A DNA stretch of 64,000 nucleotides from Zerene cesonia (lineage: Eukaryota > Arthropoda > Insecta > Lepidoptera > Pieridae), in contig NC_052116.1 in NCBI RefSeq assembly GCF_012273895.1, positions 5,828,001 through 5,892,000 of the forward strand, written 5' to 3'. Position 1 is the first letter of the stretch; the number at the start of each line of letters is the position of its first letter. The notes below the pieces were generated by a model. The model had not been told where the DNA came from, did no database searches, and saw only the letters and a list, made by a program, of their open reading frames with translations. This document shows, piece after piece, positions 60,801 to 64,000 of the stretch. The translations under genes were made by a program, and so were the position numbers.

Positions 60801-63800
60801 ATAAAAAAATAAAAACGTAACTGTTGCGTCCCGTGGCTTTTTTCGCGTTAATGAGTTTTTGCTTTAAATCGTTTTGATTTAAATTACATAGGATATCTGC
60901 CATAGGAGGTTTCGTCAAAATCAGCCCAGCCATTCCAGAGATCACCCGGAACAAACAAGCGGATACACAGACGAAAATTGAAAAAAAATGTTTTTTTGGT
61001 ACTTGTTCCTACTGTGTATATAGTCGTTGAAGTAATGGTTAAAAAGCGGTTATTTTAATATTACAAGCATATATTCTAATTTTATTTATTGGTATAGATT
61101 TAGAAATCAGTTTGAAAATTAGTTTTTTTTTTGATGTCATAGCGGGCAGCTGAGCTGGTGGTTCGCCTGATGGTAAGCGATCACCACCGCCCATAAACAT
61201 TCGCAAAGGTAGTACCTCTGTGAATGCGCTGCCCGCTTTTATGGGGTAAGGGAAAAGGAAAGGATTAACGACTGGAAAGAAGGAATGGACTAGGACGGGT
61301 GAGGAAAAGGAAACGGGCCTTTCCTTTTCCTCATAAGGGTATCTATATTATACCTGCAAGCTATGTTTATCTAACTGTCCTTCTTGCGCTAACCGCTCGT
61401 AACACAACGCTGCGTCTTGTAAGCGGCCTGTCACAACTTGCGTAAGAATCAGTTCCTTTAGAGACGGCTCAGAACGTTTAATTGATAAAATACCTGAAAA
61501 TTTACAACAGAATTTAGAAAAAATTAATTTAGACTCTACATTCTTTATTCGAACCGCAAGGTACTGGAACATGCTTCCTGAGTCTGTGTTCCCTGACGGG
61601 TATAATCTAGGGATCTTCAAAAGTAGAGTGAACAGGTACCTCCTAGGGAAGCGCTCCATCTGAGACTACATCTACGCTTACCAGCAGGCGAGATGGTAGT
61701 CAAGCGCTTCCCTATCACACAATAAAAAAAAAAGCGCGCTCCATCTTAGACTACATCTACGCGTACCTGCAAGCGAGATGGTAGTCAAGCGATTCCCTAT
61801 CCCACAATAAAAAAAAAAAAAATTAAAAATTTTCATTTTAAGATTTCAGATGTTTAATTACTACATTCTCTATTCTTTATATCTTTAATCTTATTGTATC
61901 TTATATTATATCTGGTTAAATAGATGTATAATTTCATAAGGCACTTTTCGTAACCTCTAAATAAAGATGTAGATAGATGTAAAATATTAAAAAAATATTT
62001 TATAATAATACTAGCTTAGTAATGTGGTAGTTACTCGATAAGCAAATGAATTGAGAACAATTGCGTAATATATAAAATAGAAGTAAAAAATTCCAAGTTA
62101 CCTGCTACTGAATCCGGCTCATCAAGCAAAGCATATATTTCAGCTAAAAAGGGCAATTGACCTTGAACTCTCGCCTTGTCTTCGTCCATATACAGCTCAA
62201 GGTATTGCAAGGCCCTCTCCAGTTCACCACATGTGAAGTTCCCTCTGGCTATTGCTAGTTTATCGAATTTTTGGGTAAACTTTAATATCGCCCTAAAGAG
62301 ATATATTGTATAAAATATACATATTTCCTTTTACCATAGATACAAAGAAAATATCATCAAATGTTCAACTTACTTGTAATTTTCATTCTCTAAAGGTCTT
62401 TGTTTGGAATGCATCCATTCCAAGAGCCATCTATTTAAAAAGTCTAATAGGGTATAAACAGTCTTGCTACATTTACTCTGAAAGAAATATTATTCACTTT
62501 TAACTTAATCTGAAAATAAGGGAACTTCTACACATTATTTCATAAAGACAACCCAGCGCAGCGCCTCCAATTTTTTAAAGTTTACGCATTATATTAATAA
62601 CGATACTATCTATGTTAAGTAAGTAGTTTATTCCATATATTAGTAACTACCTGATTCCCTTCTTCAGTCTGAATAGAACTAATATTAGGTGTCATTCTGA
62701 TGTGTCTTAACATTTTATATTTTGATCTCTCACTTATAACTGCCACTTCATTTTCATAATTATCTACACCTAAAAATCGTACAATGTAGAGAATTTTTAA
62801 TCAATAAATTAAAATGTTATGTCCACAAATTAATATAACAATAAAATATTAGTAAACCATGTGATAACATTTTAAACAAATATAACTAAATATATTAATT
62901 ACTTGTATCAATAACAGCCATCATCTCTTCCTGTATGTATTGTACGTTGTTCTTCGACATGACAGCGTGGAGCAAAACATAGGGTAGGAACAAAAACAAT
63001 GTTCTGACGTCACGACGCATGCTCGGGTGAACTGTTCTCAGCAACTCGCGGATACTGTCGGATTCTATCAGGGGAATCAATTGACCTGCCCAACTAGAAT
63101 GAGAAATTGATTGTTTAGAATATATAGTAAACATCGGAACAACTACTACTGAAAAGTAGTTAAGTAGTCAAATCTGAAAACTATTAAGCTGATTCAAACT
63201 CCAACTAGAGTAGTGAAGTACCATGATGTGTAAAATTAAAAAAGTTATTAGCAAGGCACATTTCTACAATTCATTTACAATGACCTTTCTGTATCAATGA
63301 CGCGTTTTTTAAAATATTAATGGGAAAAATAGGATATACTTAGAAATTATTTTTTCGGTTTTAGTTTTTACGACACTTCCATGATATTTAAATACCAACG
63401 TACAAATTATATTATTAATTTGAGATTAACACCTATGACACCACAATATGTCGTCACAGAATAGATCCGGTTCTTATTTGTATGCATTTTCCTAGGGTAA
63501 GAACCCGAATTAGCTATATAAGTTCTAAATTTTATAGTTTATAAAAAACACATGATAAATATAAACAAAATATTATTATAAATATGTATAATAATATTCT
63601 ACAATATGTTAGATTTTGAGATTGCATTGTTCATTATGAAATAATAATTAATATCTTAATTTTCCACAAATATTTAAATTTAAAGACATACTTATGAGCC
63701 CATTCCAAAAACGTTGTTGCATAAACGGAACCAAACAATGGATGCGCTTTCTTAGGCTGTGATGGATACGCCAATGTGTATCTGGAAGTTAAAAAAAAAT

Positions 63801-64000
63801 CTATAATAATACATGGCTATAGTAATTAAAACATTGCAGGATTTTTAATATAACATACAACAGCTTCAAGAAAGTTTATAAACAATAAATCAACTATTCC
63901 GTATGATGAGTAATAATTTAATGATGATATTCCAATTAGTTAATTCTGGTTGATCTATTTTATTAATAAGTCTCACCTTGAACTCAGCAATGGATACATT
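51730..64000 (-). CDS. ATR: ATR checkpoint kinase (mei-41 orthologue), C-terminal ~1191 residues; 5' part beyond window
   Basis: Nuclear PI3K-like Ser/Thr kinase that signals replication stress and DNA damage (with ATRIP, phosphorylating Chk1-type targets). 24 coding exons with fully consistent phases encode the end of the HEAT/FAT region, the kinase and FATC. Numbering from the first complete codon in the window: FAT-type repeats ~150-800 (e.g. EPSLKELILTQVV, LWLQSAKQARKAGILQQ, QSMPRMLSIWLD); ATP-binding Lys ~880 in YIIMLKPRDDLRKDFRLMEF; catalytic loop GLGDRHGENI (Asp ~1028, Asn ~1033); activation segment HVDFNCLFNKG; FATC at the C-terminus, ending LCQMYIGWGPFL. The match to human ATR, rather than to ATM, TOR or DNA-PK, is clear in LGDRHGENI, HVDFNCLFNKGE and RLMEFN. 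All catalytic residues are present. Introns are short (about 80-700 bp) and many carry repeats. Exons 22-23 are strikingly GC-rich. Confidence 0.96.
52322..52431 (+). repeat. imperfect hexanucleotide array (TTTGAG)n
   Basis: About 110 bp of decaying GAGTTT/TTTGAG units, for example GGTTTGAGTTTGAGTTTCAG, ending only about 7 bp from the ATR exon 23 donor. Confidence 0.8.
52439..52628 (-). CDS. ATR: ATR exon 23 in window
   Basis: KSCEAVMRALRAQTAGLMSV and RTNEQALHHLLQIRHRLNGM. All but one codon end in G or C. The donor GTACTC is weak and is followed by a hexamer array. Retaining the intron would append ASNSNSNWNSN and stop, deleting FATC. Confidence 0.95.
53232..53412 (-). repeat. family C repeat beside the ATR exon 22 donor
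   Basis: ATTATAAGGCTAAAGAGTTT, a T run, GAACGCACTAATCTCAGGAC, CCTTTCAGTGCTAGATAGCC and AAAACCGCGGGGCACGGCCA, collinear with 48571-48724. It ends about 24 bp from the exon 22 donor. Confidence 0.75.
53437..53620 (-). CDS. ATR: ATR exon 22 in window (catalytic loop)
   Basis: LGDRHGENISFDSTNGDTVH, VDFNCLFNKGEAFEWPERVP and FRLTHNMAAAMG: catalytic and activation segments. All but one complete codon ends in G or C. The donor GTACGA is weak, but the phase join to exon 23 is right (EGMFR|KSCEAVM). Confidence 0.97.
53676..53819 (+). CDS. unrecognised 47-aa ORF in ATR intron, opposite strand
   Basis: ATG to TAA frame (SASIKKQLNIIDDYFYHDNL, ENPGTVQSFRSKNAFTSI). It overlaps the next ORF in another frame, so the two could be one interrupted coding sequence. 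No family recognised; chance is possible. Confidence 0.15.
   Translation: MSASIKKQLNIIDDYFYHDNLICIENPGTVQSFRSKNAFTSILFWEL
53785..54093 (+). CDS. unrecognised 102-aa ORF in ATR intron, opposite strand
   Basis: ATG-started frame with protein-like content up to about residue 85 (GSYKPQGSGTWKEHSNLLNQ, SKLAKNITCKLPDDWTINIE). Its end runs antisense through ATR exon 21, which must be non-coding on this strand. It may be a decayed inserted coding sequence. No family recognised. Confidence 0.18.
   Translation: MRLPRYFSGSYKPQGSGTWKEHSNLLNQSFSKLAKNITCKLPDDWTINIEYISHYLIKYTNCIFRTYNTRLIFNNFYHKQESISMNLPKMYPTIDITAVVLI
54047..54111 (-). CDS. ATR: ATR exon 21 in window
   Basis: Tiny 65-nt exon: YQARSAYIRTTAVMSMVGYI and Leu-Gly. 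Its third positions are mostly A/T, in contrast to exon 22. Acceptor TTTGTTTAG, donor GTAAGT. Confidence 0.96.
54303..54537 (+). repeat. family A repeat with TAGTAGGA-type tail, ATR intron 20
   Basis: GCGCCCCCGCGGTTTCACCC, GTATCCCGTAGGAATATCGG, CCAGTTGTCCAGCTGTCTAC, GCAATCGGTTCAGTAGTTTT, TTATAATATTAGTATG, then short tandem AGTAGGAT-like units. Confidence 0.8.
54564..54720 (-). CDS. ATR: ATR exon 20 in window
   Basis: RRIYEQQLLPRHPPVFQEWF RRVFSDPYGW, kinase C-lobe. Acceptor CTATTCGCAG, donor GTAATG, ends phase 2. Confidence 0.96.
55008..55253 (-). CDS. ATR: ATR exon 19 in window (ATP-binding lysine)
   Basis: GSDGKSYIIMLKPRDDLRKD holds the ATP-binding Lys. RLMEFNTVVNRFLQDAPETR and CGLIEWVPNLVGLRP follow. 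Acceptor ATATTTTAG, donor GTATGT. Confidence 0.97.
55593..55830 (-). CDS. ATR: ATR exon 18 in window
   Basis: PRLLATENFSHIMMPFQEFC and PPVYIAGIEEQIQILPSLQK PRKVTLKG, the start of the kinase N-lobe. Acceptor TGTTATTACAG, donor GTATGT, ends phase 1. Confidence 0.95.
55942..56070 (-). CDS. ATR: ATR exon 17 in window
   Basis: RCADVFADPRLKEPHMLKLV, LAEKLIELCNKPIAGTGS, leading into the kinase domain. Acceptor TAATTTTTAG, donor GTAAGT. Confidence 0.94.
56241..56351 (-). CDS. ATR: ATR exon 16 in window
   Basis: VKLIMAYPQHTLWMMMCVIK SSYPQRIK, matching the YPQQAMWMMTAVSKSSYP block. Acceptor TTTTTTCTAG, donor GTAAAT. Confidence 0.95.
56579..56735 (-). CDS. ATR: ATR exon 15 in window
   Basis: LDVEVTSSDTSIHSVLAQMT, LPIYLYLTAFSQIVSRICHP. 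Acceptor TTCTTTTTCCAG, donor GTTAGT. Confidence 0.94.
57247..57410 (-). CDS. ATR: ATR exon 14 in window
   Basis: CLGSYYEKVSSGEVASDSGA and YGHKYLYQSMPRMLSIW, the invariant QSMPRML block. Acceptor TCTGTTTTAG, donor GTAAGT, ends phase 2. Confidence 0.95.
57705..57834 (-). CDS. ATR: ATR exon 13 in window
   Basis: KICAKAKLLIAKYNDETTNV and YKEAVDVFKQWEKSL. Acceptor CCTTTTACAG, donor GTAAGT. Confidence 0.92.
57875..58070 (-). repeat. family A repeat, inverted, ATR intron 12
   Basis: ATCCTACTAATATTATAAAT at the left, then CTACTGGACCGATTACAATA, AGACAGTTGGACAACTGG and TCCTACGGGATACGGACTTA. It is the reverse of the 54303-54537 copy. Confidence 0.8.
58390..58556 (-). CDS. ATR: ATR exon 12 in window
   Basis: PEQLFIEKAKMYWARGQQEH AFTTLRRGLD. 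Acceptor TTTTTTCAG, donor GTAAAT, ends phase 2. Confidence 0.93.
58928..59038 (-). CDS. ATR: ATR exon 11 in window
   Basis: IGDLWLQSAKQARKAGILQQ, corresponding to the conserved WLQSARVARKAG of vertebrate ATR. Acceptor TTTTTTTAAG, donor GTAATC. Confidence 0.94.
59296..59449 (-). CDS. ATR: ATR exon 10 in window
   Basis: LSEWRQRLSVVQSDVRTVEP LLRLRRILLQQTQ, matching the EPILALRRALL block of ATR. Acceptor TTTCATAG, donor GTATTA. Confidence 0.92.
60026..60252 (-). CDS. ATR: ATR exon 9 in window
   Basis: PPSRENWGLLMGRILLAYRK and SALRSGYQSVLGLHIISEAG. Acceptor TCTCCCTCAG, donor GTTTGT, ends phase 2. Confidence 0.92.
60583..60741 (-). CDS. ATR: ATR exon 8 in window
   Basis: GMIDCYLGLDQPFTAYRLLS and EPLWRLGRFEQLDELV, a FAT helical repeat. 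Acceptor TTTTCTCAG, donor GTAAGT, phase 0 to 0. Confidence 0.92.
61129..61340. repeat. dispersed repeat beside the ATR exon 7 donor
   Basis: Contains GGTGGTTCGCCTGATGGTAA, GCGATCACCACCGCCCATAA and AGTACCTCTGTGAATGCGCT, blocks I know as a common lepidopteran interspersed repeat, then a purine-rich AAGGAAAAGG stretch. A run of T marks the left end. The right end is about 14 bp from the exon 7 donor. Confidence 0.65.
61354..61493 (-). CDS. ATR: ATR exon 7 in window
   Basis: ILSIKRSEPSLKELILTQVV and DAALCYERLAQEGQLDKHSL, close to human ATR FAT sequence (AEPSLKEQIL). Acceptor AATTTTCAG, donor GTATAA. A repeat begins about 15 nt into the following intron. Confidence 0.93.
61538..61815 (+). mobile_element. 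LINE (non-LTR) 3' end with duplicated 3' UTR
   Basis: The plus strand reads FFIRTARYWNMLPESVFPDG, YNLGIFKSRVNRYLLGKRSI and a stop (61658-61660), a C-terminus typical of insect non-LTR reverse transcriptases. An approximately 77-bp 3' UTR with ACTACATCTACGC, GCGAGATGGTAGTCAAGCG and CACAATAAAAAAAA follows, then a second copy of the same segment with its own poly-A (61733-61815). It lies in ATR intron 6, antisense. Confidence 0.75.
62102..62292 (-). CDS. ATR: ATR exon 6 in window
   Basis: FDKLAIARGNFTCGELERAL, EIYALLDEPDSVAG: start of the FAT region. Acceptor TCTCTTTAG, donor GTAACT, ends phase 1. Confidence 0.92.
62374..62477 (-). CDS. ATR: ATR exon 5 in window
   Basis: CSKTVYTLLDFLNRWLLEWM, like the TIFGLLDQL region of vertebrate ATR. 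Acceptor TTTCTTTCAG, donor GTAAGT, ends phase 2. Confidence 0.9.
62651..62769 (-). CDS. ATR: ATR exon 4 in window
   Basis: VDNYENEVAVISERSKYKML and a polar stretch ending TEEGNQ. Acceptor ATTTTTAG, donor GTAGTT, ends phase 0. Confidence 0.88.
62903..63093 (-). CDS. ATR: ATR exon 3 in window
   Basis: WAGQLIPLIESDSIRELLRT and RRDVRTLFLFLPYVLLHAVM, helical-repeat sequence. Acceptor CTCATTCTAG, donor GTAATT, ends phase 1. Confidence 0.9.
63692..63781 (-). CDS. ATR: ATR exon 2 in window
   Basis: YTLAYPSQPKKAHPLFGSVY ATTFLEWAH. Acceptor AACTTCCAG, donor GTATGT, phases 2 and 2. HEAT-repeat end of the protein. Confidence 0.88.
63977..64000 (-). CDS. ATR: ATR exon 1 in window (partial)
   Basis: Only the 3' 24 nt (MYPLLSS and part of Arg), donor GTGAGA, phase 2. 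The exon continues past the right edge. Confidence 0.8.

Noticed and set aside
1..64000. Prokaryotic features such as CRISPR arrays, operons or insertion sequences
   Set aside because: All genes have spliceosomal introns and the repeats are those of an insect nuclear genome. No regularly spaced repeat-spacer array is present.

Overview
This window is animal nuclear DNA, almost certainly from a moth or butterfly. It is AT-rich, its genes are split by GT-AG introns, and it is littered with dispersed repeats typical of Lepidoptera: SINE-like units ending in a GAT run, the repeat beginning ACTAGCTGCGCCCCGCGG, a mariner-type transposon and LINE 3' ends. Four runs of exactly 1000 N (19389-20388, 33680-34679, 37391-38390, 41071-42070) are scaffolding placeholders, so distances across them are not real.

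All recognisable genes lie on the minus strand. From left to right: (1) a cluster of three small genes for stand-alone I29 cathepsin-propeptide inhibitors (about 4.7-5.4 kb, 6.3-6.9 kb, 8.6-10.6 kb). Two have signal peptides and one does not. (2) An SLC26-type sulfate/anion transporter whose ten coding exons run from 43776 down to 13304. I assembled it exon by exon with every reading phase matching, and all four N runs fall in its introns. (3) A repeat-rich stretch at 43.8-51.7 kb with one unexplained open segment at 48012-48212. (4) The C-terminal ~1190 residues of the checkpoint kinase ATR (Drosophila mei-41), 24 exons from the right edge to the stop at 51730. It covers the last part of the HEAT/FAT region, the whole kinase domain and FATC. 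Its N-terminal part lies beyond position 64000.

The genes have no obvious joint pathway. The inhibitors are expected to act on papain-family (C1A) proteases, the transporter at a membrane, and ATR in the nucleus. The most unusual points are the abrupt jump to nearly all-G/C third codon positions in the two ATR kinase exons 52439-52628 and 53437-53620 (which also have weak GTAC splice donors), a mariner element whose two ends bracket the first N run and whose 71-bp end recurs without a mismatch beside the second, the leaderless I29 paralog with a three-codon upstream ORF, and several protein-like open frames on the strand opposite to the host genes.
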